Part shown: positions 7,037-16,177 of the stretch, piece by piece
How the letters are laid out: each line of letters opens with the position of its first letter
Numbering within the stretch: position 1 is the stretch's first letter
Source: Rhodosalinus sediminis
GTDB lineage: Bacteria > Pseudomonadota > Alphaproteobacteria > Rhodobacterales > Rhodobacteraceae
NCBI RefSeq assembly: GCF_003385555.1
Contig: NZ_QOHR01000009.1
Coordinates: 1 to 64,000, forward strand
Direction of reading: 5' to 3'
DNA: 64,000 bases
Notes under the pieces: model-generated
Seen by the model: only the letters and a program-made list of their open reading frames with translations
Told to the model about the DNA's origin: nothing
The model's database searches: none
Translations under genes and position numbers: made by a program

Positions 7037-7663
7037 TCAGATCTCGAGGAAGACCGTCTCGTGCTCGCCCTGAAGATGGATGTCGAAGCGGTAGACGACC
7101 GCGCCGTCGCGATCCTCGCGCCGGGCCATCAGCGTGTCGCGGCGGTGCGTCTGGTCGATGAGGCCGAGCACAGGGTCGTCGCGGTTCGCCTCCCCCTCGT
7201 CGGAGAAGTAGAGCCGCGTCGCGAGCCCGAGGTTGATGCCGCGCGCCACGATCCAGAGGTTGACGTGCGGCGCCTGCAGCGCGCCGTCGGGGCCGGGCAC
7301 CGGGCCGGGCTTGACCGTCTCGAAGGTCCAGATCCCCGTCTCGAAATCCGTGCAGGCGCGCCCCCAGCCGCGGAAGCCGGGCGCCGCCTCCGCATGGCGC
7401 GGGTCTTCGGGGTGCGGGTAGATGCCCGCGGCGTCGGCCTGCCACGCCTCGATCACCGCGTCGCGGACCGGCGCGCCGGTCCCGTCGAGGACCATGCCCT
7501 CGACGGTGATGCGCTCGCCCGGCGCCTCGGGCCCGGCGATATCCTGCCCGAGGTCCCCCATGGCGCCCGAGAGCCCCGCCACCGACGGCGCGAGCCCGAT
7601 GTGCACGTAGGGCCCCGCGGTCTGCGACGGCGTCTCCTTCAGGTAGGGCAGCGGCGGCGGCAT
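7037..7663 (-). CDS. pcaG: Protocatechuate 3,4-dioxygenase, alpha subunit
   Basis: A 208-residue intradiol dioxygenase subunit. The N terminus has the PcaG hallmark TPSQTAGPYVHIGL, followed by the beta-sandwich core (VEGMVLDGTGAPVRDAVIEAWQAD) and the PHVNLWIVARGINLGLATRLYF segment. As expected for the alpha subunit, iron ligands found in PcaH are not all present. With PcaH it opens the protocatechuate ring to 3-carboxy-cis,cis-muconate in the cytoplasm. It starts three bases after the pcaH stop. The length is normal for the family. Confidence 0.94.
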   Translation of the reverse strand: MPPPLPYLKETPSQTAGPYVHIGLAPSVAGLSGAMGDLGQDIAGPEAPGERITVEGMVLDGTGAPVRDAVIEAWQADAAGIYPHPEDPRHAEAAPGFRGWGRACTDFETGIWTFETVKPGPVPGPDGALQAPHVNLWIVARGINLGLATRLYFSDEGEANRDDPVLGLIDQTHRRDTLMARREDRDGAVVYRFDIHLQGEHETVFLEI

Positions 7664-7666
7664 GGC

Positions 7667-8395
7667 TCAGGTCCCTTCCGGCCGGGTCTCGAAGAAGGTC
7701 GCGCGGCGCCCCCGGAGCACGATGTCGAAGCGGTAGGCGAGGCAGTCGAAGGGGATCGCCGCGTTCATGTCGAGCCGCGCCACCAGCCGGTCGACCGCCT
7801 CAGGATCGGGGATCGCGTTGACGATCGGGCAGCGCGGGATCAGCGGGTCGCCCTCGAAATACATCTGCGTGACGAGCCTCTGCGCCCAGCCCGTGCCGAA
7901 GACAGAGAAATGGATATGCGCCGGGCGCCAGTCGTTGCCGCCGTTGCGCCACGGGTAGGCGCCGGGCTTGATCGTGCGGAAATGGTAACGGCCCTCGGCG
8001 TCCGTCAGCGCCCGCCCGCAGCCGCCGAAGTTCGGGTCGAGGGCCGCGAGATAGCCGTCGTTGCGGTGGCGGTAGCGCCCGCCGGCGTTCGCCTGCCAGA
8101 TCTCGACGAGCGTGTTCGGCACCGGCCGCGCCTCCTCGTCGAGGACGCGCCCGTGCACGACGATGCGCTCGCCCACCGGCTCCCCGTCCCGCGCGTGGTT
8201 CAGGATCAGGTCGCGGTCGATCGCGGCCACGTCGTCGGGGCGAAAGACCGGGCCGGTGATCTCGCTCCGCGTCTGCCCGATCGAGAGCGCCGGCCAGCGC
8301 GGGCTCCGCGCGACGGAACTCCGGTAAGCCGGCGCCAGCGCCGGCGGATGCCACTGCCGGTCGCGCGCGAAGAAGGGACCGTCCCGGCGCGTCAT
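7667..8395 (-). CDS. pcaH: Protocatechuate 3,4-dioxygenase, beta subunit
   Basis: A 242-residue catalytic subunit. The four non-heme Fe(III) ligands of intradiol dioxygenases can be read as Tyr108 (GGRYRH), Tyr147 (PGAYPW), His160 and His162 (AHIHF), so the enzyme should be active. The start codon overlaps the pcaC stop in an ATGA quadruplet, and this ATG gives the usual PcaH N terminus; longer upstream reading belongs to pcaC in another frame. It forms a heteromultimer with PcaG and starts the ortho-cleavage branch of aromatic degradation. Confidence 0.95.
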   Translation of the reverse strand: MTRRDGPFFARDRQWHPPALAPAYRSSVARSPRWPALSIGQTRSEITGPVFRPDDVAAIDRDLILNHARDGEPVGERIVVHGRVLDEEARPVPNTLVEIWQANAGGRYRHRNDGYLAALDPNFGGCGRALTDAEGRYHFRTIKPGAYPWRNGGNDWRPAHIHFSVFGTGWAQRLVTQMYFEGDPLIPRCPIVNAIPDPEAVDRLVARLDMNAAIPFDCLAYRFDIVLRGRRATFFETRPEGT

Positions 8396-8772
8396 GGCTC
8401 GACCCCCATCTCGGCGTAGGTGCGCCGGACGACGCCGATCGCGTGGTTGGCGCGCGGCACGCCGGCGTAGATCGCCACGTGCAGCATCGCCTCCATCACC
8501 TCCTCGGGCGTGGCGCCGGTGTTCGCGGTGGCGCGGACATGCATCGCCACCTCTTCGTCCGAGCCCTGCGCGGCCAGCAGCGCAAGGGTGATCAGCGAGC
8601 GGTCGCGCAGGCTCAGCCCCGCGCGCGACCAGACGTGGCCCCAGGCCGCCTCGGTGATCATCTCCTGGAACGGCGCGTCGAAGGCCGTCGTCCGCGCCTC
8701 GGCCCGGTCGACATGCGCGTCGCCCAGCACGCGGCGCCGCGTCGCCATGCCCTCGTCGCGGCGGTCGCTCAT
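8392..8772 (-). CDS. pcaC: 4-carboxymuconolactone decarboxylase
   Basis: A 126-residue AhpD-like all-helical protein. Family sequence is clear: [28 protein letters not shown] in pieces, then [34 protein letters not shown] in pieces, with the conserved His and Glu residues. It decarboxylates 4-carboxymuconolactone to 3-oxoadipate enol-lactone. Both ends overlap neighbours by ATGA quadruplets, so it is translationally coupled to the aminotransferase gene before it and to pcaH after it. The cycloisomerase (pcaB), lactonase (pcaD) and regulator are not in this window; a free-standing alpha/beta hydrolase at 49.8 kb is PcaD-like but distant. Confidence 0.93.
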   Translation of the reverse strand: MSDRRDEGMATRRRVLGDAHVDRAEARTTAFDAPFQEMITEAAWGHVWSRAGLSLRDRSLITLALLAAQGSDEEVAMHVRATANTGATPEEVMEAMLHVAIYAGVPRANHAIGVVRRTYAEMGVEP

Positions 8773-9644
8773 ACACGCGCCTCCGGCTCGGAATGCGCCC
8801 AGTCCCAGTACATCTCGCGCACCCGGCGCGTGACCGGCCCCACTTGGTAGGCGCGCTCGTCGAAGGCGGTGACCGGGGTCACCTTGTTCATGTTGCCGGA
8901 CATGAAGACCTCGTCGGCGGCGCGGAAATCCTCGAAGGTCAGGACGGTCTCGTGCACGGTCACGCCCTCGGCGCGCAGGTTGGCGATGTGGCGCGCGCGG
9001 GTGATCCCGGCGAGGAAGGTGCCGTTGGCGACCGGCGTGAAGACCTCGCCGTCGCGGACCATGAAGACGTTGGCCGTCGCCGTCTCCGCAACGTTGCCGA
9101 GCGCGTCGGCCACGAGCGCGTTGCCGAAGCCCTTGGCGCGCGCCTCGGCGAGCATCCGCGCGTTGTTCGGATAGAGACAGCCCGCCTTGGCGTTGACCAC
9201 CGCGTCCTCGAGCACGGGCCGGCGGAAGCGCGTCGTCGTCAGCGTCGTCGCGACCTCCGGCGGGGCCATCGGGATCTCCTCGAGCGAGACGCAGAAGCCC
9301 GTCGCGCCCGGTTTCGGCATGACGCCCAGATCGCCCCCCTCCAGCGCCCAGTACATCGGCCGGATATAGACCGCCGCGTCCGCCGGGTAGCGCCGCAGCC
9401 CCGCGCGCACGATCTCGACCATCTCGTCGGCGTCCACCGTGGGCTCGATCATCAGCGCCTCGGCCGAGCGGTTCACGCGCGCGCAATGCGCGCGCAGGTC
9501 CGGCGCGATCCCCTGCGCGTAACGCGCCCCGTCGAAGACGGTCGTGCCCAGCCACGCGCCGTGATCGCCCGCGCGCATGACCATCGCGTCACCGTCGTGC
9601 CAGGCGCCCTCGAAAAAGGTGCGCAGGTTCTTGCCGGTCGCCAT
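8769..9644 (-). CDS. Fold-type IV aminotransferase, branched-chain aminotransferase-like
   Basis: A 291-residue PLP enzyme of class IV. The PLP Schiff-base lysine is Lys153 in [11 protein letters not shown], and the phosphate-binding and signature segment [17 protein letters not shown] is intact. The close family is IlvE-like aminotransferases (about 290 residues), though D-amino acid transaminases and aminodeoxychorismate lyases share the fold. The ATG at 9644 follows a GAGGGGGA site; an upstream extension would run into the intergenic repeat. Its stop overlaps the pcaC start, so it is the first gene of the pca operon, which is unusual; an amino substrate linked to aromatic catabolism is possible. 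Confidence 0.85.
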   Translation of the reverse strand: MATGKNLRTFFEGAWHDGDAMVMRAGDHGAWLGTTVFDGARYAQGIAPDLRAHCARVNRSAEALMIEPTVDADEMVEIVRAGLRRYPADAAVYIRPMYWALEGGDLGVMPKPGATGFCVSLEEIPMAPPEVATTLTTTRFRRPVLEDAVVNAKAGCLYPNNARMLAEARAKGFGNALVADALGNVAETATANVFMVRDGEVFTPVANGTFLAGITRARHIANLRAEGVTVHETVLTFEDFRAADEVFMSGNMNKVTPVTAFDERAYQVGPVTRRVREMYWDWAHSEPEARV

Positions 9645-9762
9645 GCCCGCGATCCCCCTCGTTGCGTCGCCGCCGGAGCCTAGGCCCGCCCCGCGCCGAG
9701 GTCCAGACGGGAATCCCGGCGCCGAAGCGGAGCGGCCTCGCGGCCGCGCGTGCGCCCTTGGG

Positions 9763-9897
9763 GCGAGGGGCGCTGCCCCTCGCGCTCCCCGGAGTATTTG
9801 GACCAAGATGATGGGATGGGCCGGCCCATCATCTTGGCGAAAATACTCTCGGGGGGTGAATTGGCCGAAGGCCAAGAGGGGGGCGGACAGCCCCCCT
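9763..9897. repeat. Composite hairpin repeat, copy B
   Basis: Same order of elements as copy A at 3.9 kb: GCGAGGGG hairpin, GGAGTATTT stem, CCAAGATGATGGG (9803-9815) pairing with 9825-9837, AAATACTC, a small GGCC hairpin and the AGGGGGGC/GCCCCCCT hairpin. The loop sequences differ between copies while the arms are conserved, which argues that pairing is kept by selection or by the mobilising process. It lies between trpS and the pca operon, both on the minus strand. Confidence 0.85.
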
Positions 9898-9908
9898 GTC
9901 TCGCCGGA

Positions 9909-10940
9909 TCAGGCGCCCACCATGCCCACGATCTCGTAGGTGCGCTTCAGGATCGGCGCGGCGATCGCCCGCGCTCGCTCGGTGCCGCGGTCGAGGATGG
10001 CGTCGATCTCGCCGGGCGCTTCCATCAGCCGCGCCATCTCCGCCGAGACCGGCGCGAGGGTTTCCACCGCGAGCTCCGCGAGCGCCGGCTTGAAGGCGGA
10101 GAACTGCTTGCCGCCGTGCTCGGCGAGCACCTGCTCGACCTCCATCTCCGCGAGGGCGGCGTAGATGTTGACGAGGTTACGCGCCTCGGCCCGCTCGGCG
10201 AGCCCGGCGTGGTCGGAGGGCAGCGGCTCGGGGTCGGTGCGCGCCTTGCGGATCTTCTGCGCGATGGTGTCGGCGTCGTCGGTCATGTTGATACGGCTCA
10301 TGTCCGAGGGGTCGGACTTCGACATCTTCCTCGTGCCGTCGCGCAGGCTCATCACGCGAGTCGCCGCGCCCTCGATCACCGACTCGGTCAGCGGGAAGAA
10401 CTCCACCCCGTAGTCGTGGTTGAACTTCGCCGCGATGTCGCGCGTCAGCTCGAGGTGCTGGGTCTGGTCCTCGCCCACGGGGACGTGGGTGGCGTGATAG
10501 ACGAGGATGTCGGCGGCCATCAGCGCCGGGTAGGCGAAGAGGCCGAGGCTCGCCTCTTCCTGGTTCTTGCCGGCCTTGTCCTTCCATTGCGTCATGCGCT
10601 TCATCCAGCCCATGCGCGCGACGCAGTTGAAGATCCAGGCGAGCTGCGCGTGCTCGGGCACGCGGCTCTGGTTGAAGAGGATCGAGCGCTCCGGGTCGAT
10701 GCCGGCGGCGATGAAGCCCGCGCAGAGCTCGCGCGTGGCGTGGGAGAGCTTCGCGGGATCCTGCCAGACGGTGATCGCGTGCAGATCGACCATGCAGTAG
10801 ATCGTCTCGAGACCCTGCTCCTGCATCTCCACGAAGCGCTTGATCGCGCCGAGGTAGTTGCCGAGCGTGAGCCCGCCCGAGGGCTGGACGCCCGAGAAGA
10901 CGCGCGGCGTGAAGCCGGCGAGGGGGTCGGCCTGGGACAT
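9909..10940 (-). CDS. trpS: Tryptophanyl-tRNA synthetase
   Basis: A 343-residue class Ic aminoacyl-tRNA synthetase that charges tRNA-Trp. The HIGH-like motif is [10 protein letters not shown] at residues 20-29 and the KMSKS loop is exactly KMSKS in [13 protein letters not shown]. Specificity residues of bacterial TrpRS (e.g. [15 protein letters not shown]) are present. ATG 10940 is preferred to a TTG nine bases earlier, which would only add MRR. It lies in a cluster with murJ and glnD, separated from them by a divergent rhomboid-like gene. Confidence 0.96.
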   Translation of the reverse strand: MSQADPLAGFTPRVFSGVQPSGGLTLGNYLGAIKRFVEMQEQGLETIYCMVDLHAITVWQDPAKLSHATRELCAGFIAAGIDPERSILFNQSRVPEHAQLAWIFNCVARMGWMKRMTQWKDKAGKNQEEASLGLFAYPALMAADILVYHATHVPVGEDQTQHLELTRDIAAKFNHDYGVEFFPLTESVIEGAATRVMSLRDGTRKMSKSDPSDMSRINMTDDADTIAQKIRKARTDPEPLPSDHAGLAERAEARNLVNIYAALAEMEVEQVLAEHGGKQFSAFKPALAELAVETLAPVSAEMARLMEAPGEIDAILDRGTERARAIAAPILKRTYEIVGMVGA

Positions 10941-11022
10941 GCGCCGCAAACTCCGTCTGGTCTTCGGAACGCGGCTCGCTTACCCACGGGGGCCGAGAGC
11001 GTCAAGCGAGCGAGGCGAGGTC

Positions 11023-11709
11023 ATGTCCCAGGAGAGCGATCCGGCCCCGGTGAACCCGCTGCCGCCGGTTGTGGCGGCGCTGTTCATCGTGATCCTCGCG
11101 GTCGAGGCGGCGTTTTCCCTCGGCGCGCAGGGGCTCCTCGGCGGGCCGGGGGCCGTGGGCTGGCGCGCGGCGGCGATCGAGAGCTACGCCATGAACGGCG
11201 CGATCCTCGGCTGGATGGCGGAGACCGGGCGCTGGCCGCTCGAGCATCTGATGCGCCTCGTGACCTATCAGTTCGTGCACGGCAGTTTCACCCATGCGCT
11301 CTTCGCGGGGGTGATGCTGCTCGCCCTGGGCAAGATGGTGGGCGAGGTCTTCGGCGCGCTCGCCACGCTGTCGGTCTTCGTCGTGCCGGGCATCGCGGGC
11401 GCGGCGGTCTTCGGGCTCGCGCTGCCGGAGCCCGGCTGGCTCGTCGGGGCGTTTCCGGGGGTCTACGGGCTGATCGGGGCCTTCACCTATCTGCTCTGGG
11501 TGCGGCTCGGCGCGATGGGCGAGAACCAGGCGCGCGCCTTCATGCTGATCGGCGTACTGATGGGCATTCAGCTGATCTTCGGCGCGCTCTTCGGCGGGCG
11601 GCCGGACTGGGTGGCTGACGTCGCGGGCTTCGCCACCGGCTTCGTGATGTCGGTCTTCGTGAGCCCCGGCGGCTGGACGCGCCTGCGCGCGCGGCTGCGC
11701 CACGACTGA
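11023..11709 (+). CDS. Rhomboid-family membrane protein lacking the catalytic Ser and His
   Basis: A 228-residue protein with about six transmembrane helices arranged as in bacterial rhomboids. The helix-2 segment RLVTYQFVHGSFTHALFAG matches the family. However, the helix-4 GASG motif is replaced by GAFPGVYG (residues 142-149), so the nucleophilic serine position is phenylalanine, and the helix-6 AH-x-GG motif reads ADVAGFATG, with no histidine. It should therefore not be a serine protease and may be a pseudo-rhomboid that binds or escorts membrane proteins. ATG 11023 gives a short cytoplasmic N terminus. It is divergent from trpS and ends three bases from the murJ stop. Confidence 0.78.
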   Translation: MSQESDPAPVNPLPPVVAALFIVILAVEAAFSLGAQGLLGGPGAVGWRAAAIESYAMNGAILGWMAETGRWPLEHLMRLVTYQFVHGSFTHALFAGVMLLALGKMVGEVFGALATLSVFVVPGIAGAAVFGLALPEPGWLVGAFPGVYGLIGAFTYLLWVRLGAMGENQARAFMLIGVLMGIQLIFGALFGGRPDWVADVAGFATGFVMSVFVSPGGWTRLRARLRHD

Positions 11710-11716
11710 GCCTCAG
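11706..11716. terminator. Short hairpin over convergent stop codons
   Basis: CTGAG-C-CTCAG contains the stop codons of both the rhomboid-like gene (plus) and murJ (minus). It is small and lacks a T-run, so a termination role is only possible. Confidence 0.3.
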
Positions 11717-13257
11717 CCGCCGCGCCGCAGCGTGGCGCGCAGCTCCGCGAGGCGCAGCGCGCCGAGGACCTGCGCCGCGGCGAGATAGACCGCCGCGCCG
11801 CCCCCCACCAGCGCGAGGAGCGCGAGCCAGCGCCAGCCGCCCATGGCGAGGGCCGGGCCGAGCAGCAGCTCGAGCCCCATGAGCGCCGCGCCCATGACGG
11901 CGGAGGCGGCGAGGATGCGCCAGACGCGGCCGCGGAAGCGGTCGTCGAAGCGCGCCACCGGGCCGAGCCGCCGCCCGCCCACGGCCAGCATCGCGGCGAG
12001 GGCCCAGCCCGCGGCGGTGGTCGCGATCGCGGCGGCGATCCAGCCCACGAGCGGCGCGAGGCCCACGGCGAGCACCGCGTTCACGATCATCGCCCAAACG
12101 GCGTAGCGGAAGGGCGTGCGCGTGTCCTCGCGCGCGAAGAAGAGCGGCTGTAGGATCTTCTGCAGGACGAAGGCCGGAAGGCCGAGCCCGTAGATCGCCA
12201 CCGCCACGGCGATCGCCGCGCTGTCGTCGGCCGTCGCCTGCCCGCGTTCGAAGAGGACCGAGACGAGCGGCAGCGGGATCAGCACCAGCGCCACCGCGCA
12301 GGGAACGGTGAGCGCGAGCGCGATCTCGCCCGCGCGGGAGAAGGCCTCGCGCCCGCCCGCGTCGTCCCCGGCGCGCAGCCGCCGCGAGAGATCGGGCAGG
12401 AGCACGATGCCGACCGCGATGCCCACCACCCCGAGGGGCAGCTGGTAGAGCCGGTCGGCGGCGTAGAGCCAGCCCACCGCGCGGTCGAAATAGCTCGCCA
12501 CCTGCTGGCCGACGAGCAGGTTGACCTGCACCACGCCCCCGGCGAGCGCGGCCGGCACCGCGATGCGCACGAGCCGGCGCAGCTCGGGCGAGAGGCGCGG
12601 GCGCTGGAGGCGCATGGAAAAGCCCGCCCGCCGCGCCGCCATGCCCACCAGCGCGAGCTGCGCCACGCCGGCCACCGGGATCGCCCAGACGAGCGCGCGC
12701 GCGACGTCGCCGCCCATGAGATGCGCGCCCGCGATCGCGCCGATCAGCAGGACGTTCAGCAGGACCGGCGCAGCGGCGGCGGCGGCGAAGCGGCCGGTGG
12801 CGTTCAGCACGCCCGAGAGGAGCGCGGCGAGCGAGATGAAGAGGATGTAGGGAAAGGCGATGCGCGCGAATTCGACCGAGAGGTCGAATTCCTCGCCCCC
12901 CGCGAAGCCGCTCGCCATGGCGTAGATGAGCCACGGCATGGCGATCTGCGCGAGAAGCGTGAGCGCGAGAAGCACCGCGGCGAGGCCCGCGAAGGCCTCC
13001 CGCGCGAAGGCCTCGGCGTCCTCGCCGCCCTCGAGCTTCTTCGAGAACATCGGCACGAAGGCGGTGTTGAAGGCGCCCTCGGCGAAGAAGCGGCGGAACA
13101 TGTTGGGCAGGCGGAAGGCGACGACATAGGCCTCGTAGAGCGGCCCCGTGCCGAGCAGCGCGAGGATCGCCGCGTCCCGCGCGAAGCCGAGCACGCGGCT
13201 CGCCAGCGTCCAGACGCCGACCGTCAGCACCCCCGCCATCAGCCGGATGGGCTTCAT
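11713..13257 (-). CDS. murJ: Lipid II flippase MurJ
   Basis: A 514-residue polytopic inner-membrane protein (about 14 helices) of the MOP superfamily that flips lipid II across the membrane for peptidoglycan synthesis. The N-terminal signature ASRVLGFARDAAILALLGTG and the motif RLPNMFRRFFAEGAFNTAFVP are diagnostic, including the charged residues facing the central cavity. The length is standard. It lies after glnD on the same strand, separated by a half copy of the composite repeat; the glnD-murJ-trpS arrangement is common in Rhodobacterales. Confidence 0.95.
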   Translation of the reverse strand: MKPIRLMAGVLTVGVWTLASRVLGFARDAAILALLGTGPLYEAYVVAFRLPNMFRRFFAEGAFNTAFVPMFSKKLEGGEDAEAFAREAFAGLAAVLLALTLLAQIAMPWLIYAMASGFAGGEEFDLSVEFARIAFPYILFISLAALLSGVLNATGRFAAAAAAPVLLNVLLIGAIAGAHLMGGDVARALVWAIPVAGVAQLALVGMAARRAGFSMRLQRPRLSPELRRLVRIAVPAALAGGVVQVNLLVGQQVASYFDRAVGWLYAADRLYQLPLGVVGIAVGIVLLPDLSRRLRAGDDAGGREAFSRAGEIALALTVPCAVALVLIPLPLVSVLFERGQATADDSAAIAVAVAIYGLGLPAFVLQKILQPLFFAREDTRTPFRYAVWAMIVNAVLAVGLAPLVGWIAAAIATTAAGWALAAMLAVGGRRLGPVARFDDRFRGRVWRILAASAVMGAALMGLELLLGPALAMGGWRWLALLALVGGGAAVYLAAAQVLGALRLAELRATLRRGG

Positions 13258-13307
13258 CGCGGGCGTGCGCCCGGCGTGATGGCCGCCGCCCGTGCGGCGG
13301 CCCGGGG

Positions 13308-13382
13308 CAGGGGGGCCGTCGGCCCCCCTCTTGGCCTCGCGGCCAATTCACCCCCCGAGAGTATTTGGGCCAAGATGATGGC
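13308..13382. repeat. Composite hairpin repeat, half copy C (inverted)
   Basis: This is the reverse complement of the right half of the element seen at 3.9 and 9.8 kb: AGGGGGGCC/GGCCCCCCT hairpin, GGCC hairpin, TTCACCCCCCGAGAGTATTT and the CCAAGATGATGG arm. The complementary arm of the long stem is absent. It occupies the gap between glnD and murJ. Confidence 0.8.
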
Positions 13383-13393
13383 ACGGGGCCGGG

Positions 13394-16177
13394 TCATCCC
13401 TCGGCCCTCGCCGCGCCGGCCTCGATCGCGCTGCGCAGCCGGGCCTCGAGCGCGCGCTGCTTGGTGGCGGAGTGGTATTTGAGGCCGAACATGTCCTTGA
13501 CGTAGAAGCTGTCCACGGCCTGTTCGCCGTAGGTGGCGATCACCGCCGAGGCGATGTTGACATGCGCGTCGGCGAGCGCGCGCGTCAGGTCGTAGAGAAG
13601 GCCGGGGCGGTCGCGGGTGTCCACCTCGATGATGGTGTAGATGTCCGAGCCGTCGTTGTCGAAGGTGATCGAGGTCGGCACGCGGAAGGCGCGCTCGCGC
13701 TTCTTGAGCTTGTCCTTGGGGCGGATCGCCTCGCGCGGGATGACCTCGCCCTTGAGGGTCTTCTCGATGGTCTCGGAGAGCCGCGGCAGGCGCTCGCGCT
13801 CGAAGGGGGCGCCCTCGGCGTCCTGCACCCAGAAGACCGCCGTGGCGTAGCCGTCCCGCGAGGTATAGGTGCGCGCGTCGACCACGTTGGCGCCGGCGAG
13901 GGCGAGCGCGCCGGCGAGGCGCGAGAAGATGCCGGGGTGATCGGCGAGGGCGAAGCAGATGCGGGTGGCGTCGCGATCCTCGTCGGGGTGGGGATCGATG
14001 CGGACATCCTCCGGGCCGATGTCGCGCAGGAGCCGCGCGAAGACCTCGTGCGCGGTGACGTGCAGCCCCTGCCAGTAGGCGGGGTAGTGGCGCCCGAGCT
14101 CGCGCCGGACGGCGGCCGCGTCCCAGTCGTCGAGGCGCGCGCGCAGCGCCTTCTTCGCCTCGGCCTCGCGGTTCTCGCGGGTGACCGCCTCGAGGCCGCC
14201 CTCGAGGGCGCGCCGCGTCTGGCGGTAGAGCGCGCGGATCAGCGCGGCCTTCCAGTTGTTCCAGGTGCCCGGGCCCACGCCGCGGATGTCGCAGACGGTG
14301 AGCACCGTGAGCAGGTCGAGCCGCTCGGTCGTGCGCACCGCCTTGGCGAAGTCGCGCACCGTGCGCGGGTCGGCGATGTCGCGCTTCTGCGCCATGTCGG
14401 ACATCAGCAGGTGATGGCGCACCAGCCATTCCACCGTCTCGGCCTCGCCCTTCTTCAGGCCGAGGCGCGGCGCCACGCGGCGCGCGATCCGGGCGCCGAG
14501 GATCGAGTGATCCTCCTCGCGGCCCTTGCCGATGTCGTGCAGGAGAAGCGCGACGTAGAGCACGCGGCGGTTCACGCCCTCCTGCAGGATGCCGGAGGCG
14601 ACGGGCAGGCTCTCCTCGAGCTCGCCGCGCTCGATCCGGGCGAGCTGCCCGATGCACTGGATGGTGTGTTCGTCCACCGTGTAGTGGTGGTACATGTTGA
14701 ACTGCATCATCGCCACGACCGGCGCGAACTCGGGCAGGAGGGCGGCGAGCGCGCCGAGCTCGTTCATGCGCCGCAGCGCGCGCTCCGGGTTGCCGTGCTT
14801 CAGGAGCAGGTCGAGGAAGATGCGGCTCCCCTCGCGGCTGCGCCGCACCTCCTCGTCGATGAGGTGGAGATTGGCGCGCACGAGGCGCATGGCGTCGGGG
14901 TGGATCAGCAGTCCCGTCCTGAGCCCCTCCTCGAAGAGGCGCAGCAGGTTGAGCTTGTCGGCGAGGAACGCCGCCTCGTCGGCCACGGCGAGCCGGCCGT
15001 TGAGCACCGTGTAGCCCTTGCGCACGCGGGGCTTGCGGCGGAAGAGCCGCTCGAGCAGGGGCGCGCCCTTGCGGTGCTCGGCCTCGAGCGCGGTCAGGAA
15101 GATGCGCGTCAGGTCGCCGACCGCGGTGGCGTGCAGGAAATAGGCCTGCATGAAATGCTCGACGCCGCGCCGCGCGCGGCTGTCGCGGTAGCCCATCGCC
15201 GCGGCCACCTCGACCTGCATGTCGAAGCTCAGCTGCTCCACCGCGCGCCCGGCGATCAGGTGCAGGTGGCAGCGCACCGCCCAGAGGAAGGCCTCGGCTC
15301 GGCGGAAGCGGTCGTGTTCCTCGGCGGTGAAGACGCCGAGCTCGACGAGCGCCTCGGCGGTATCGACGTGGTGGACGTATTTCGCGATCCAGTAGAGCGA
15401 CTGCAGGTCGCGCAGCCCGCCCTTGCCCTCCTTGACGTTGGGCTCGACCATGTAGCGCGCGCCGCGCTTGGCGTGGCGCGCGTCGCGCTCCTCGAGCTTG
15501 GCCTCGATGAAGGCGCGCTCGGAGCCCTCGAAGAGCTCGGCGCGCAGCCGCGCGTCGAGCTCGGCCGAGAGCGCGGCGTTGCCGCAGAGGTGGCGCTGCT
15601 CGAGAAGGGCGGTGCGGATCGTCATGTCCTCGCCGCCGAGGCGCAGGCAGTCCTTCACCGTGCGCGAGGCGTGGCCCACCTTCAGCTTCAGGTCCCAGAG
15701 CATGTAGAGCATCGACTCGGTCACGCTCTCGGCCCAGGCGGTGATCTTCCAGGGCGACAGGAAGAGCAGGTCCACGTCGGAATGCGGCGCCATCTCGCCG
15801 CGGCCGTAGCCGCCCACGGCGAGGATCGCGATGCGCTCGCCCTCCGTCGGGTTGGGGCAGGGGTGGAGCCGCTCGGTCGCCACCGTCCAGACCGCCTCGA
15901 CGAGCCGGTCGGTGAGCCAGGCGTAGGCGCGCACGGTGGCGCGCGCCTCGAAGGGGCGGGCGCGGAAGGCCTCGGCGATGGCGGCGTTACCGGCCTCGCG
16001 CGCGGCGCGCAGGAGGCGCACCGCCTCGAGCCGCAGCGCGCCGCCGTCGGGCGCGGCCTGCGCCGCCGCCTCGAGGTCACGGGCGAAGCCGGCCGCGTCG
16101 AAGATCTCCTCCGGCGGGCGGATCAGGCCGGCGTCGTCCCCGGCCGGGGCGGCGAGAGCCGGATCAGAATCCGGCAC
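13394..16177 (-). CDS. glnD: Bifunctional PII uridylyltransferase/uridylyl-removing enzyme GlnD
   Basis: A 927-residue nitrogen sensor that uridylylates PII proteins when glutamine is low and removes UMP when it is high. The domain order is intact: nucleotidyltransferase with GGYGRGEMAPHSDVDLL (catalytic Asp134 and Asp136), a GlnE-like central helical part, an HD domain (LLLHDIGKG), and two C-terminal ACT domains for glutamine sensing. The start is probably GTG 16177, which overlaps the end of the upstream lipoprotein gene by 14 bases; the extreme N terminus is poorly conserved in the family, so a later start cannot be excluded. Confidence 0.95.
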   Translation of the reverse strand: MPDSDPALAAPAGDDAGLIRPPEEIFDAAGFARDLEAAAQAAPDGGALRLEAVRLLRAAREAGNAAIAEAFRARPFEARATVRAYAWLTDRLVEAVWTVATERLHPCPNPTEGERIAILAVGGYGRGEMAPHSDVDLLFLSPWKITAWAESVTESMLYMLWDLKLKVGHASRTVKDCLRLGGEDMTIRTALLEQRHLCGNAALSAELDARLRAELFEGSERAFIEAKLEERDARHAKRGARYMVEPNVKEGKGGLRDLQSLYWIAKYVHHVDTAEALVELGVFTAEEHDRFRRAEAFLWAVRCHLHLIAGRAVEQLSFDMQVEVAAAMGYRDSRARRGVEHFMQAYFLHATAVGDLTRIFLTALEAEHRKGAPLLERLFRRKPRVRKGYTVLNGRLAVADEAAFLADKLNLLRLFEEGLRTGLLIHPDAMRLVRANLHLIDEEVRRSREGSRIFLDLLLKHGNPERALRRMNELGALAALLPEFAPVVAMMQFNMYHHYTVDEHTIQCIGQLARIERGELEESLPVASGILQEGVNRRVLYVALLLHDIGKGREEDHSILGARIARRVAPRLGLKKGEAETVEWLVRHHLLMSDMAQKRDIADPRTVRDFAKAVRTTERLDLLTVLTVCDIRGVGPGTWNNWKAALIRALYRQTRRALEGGLEAVTRENREAEAKKALRARLDDWDAAAVRRELGRHYPAYWQGLHVTAHEVFARLLRDIGPEDVRIDPHPDEDRDATRICFALADHPGIFSRLAGALALAGANVVDARTYTSRDGYATAVFWVQDAEGAPFERERLPRLSETIEKTLKGEVIPREAIRPKDKLKKRERAFRVPTSITFDNDGSDIYTIIEVDTRDRPGLLYDLTRALADAHVNIASAVIATYGEQAVDSFYVKDMFGLKYHSATKQRALEARLRSAIEAGAARAEG

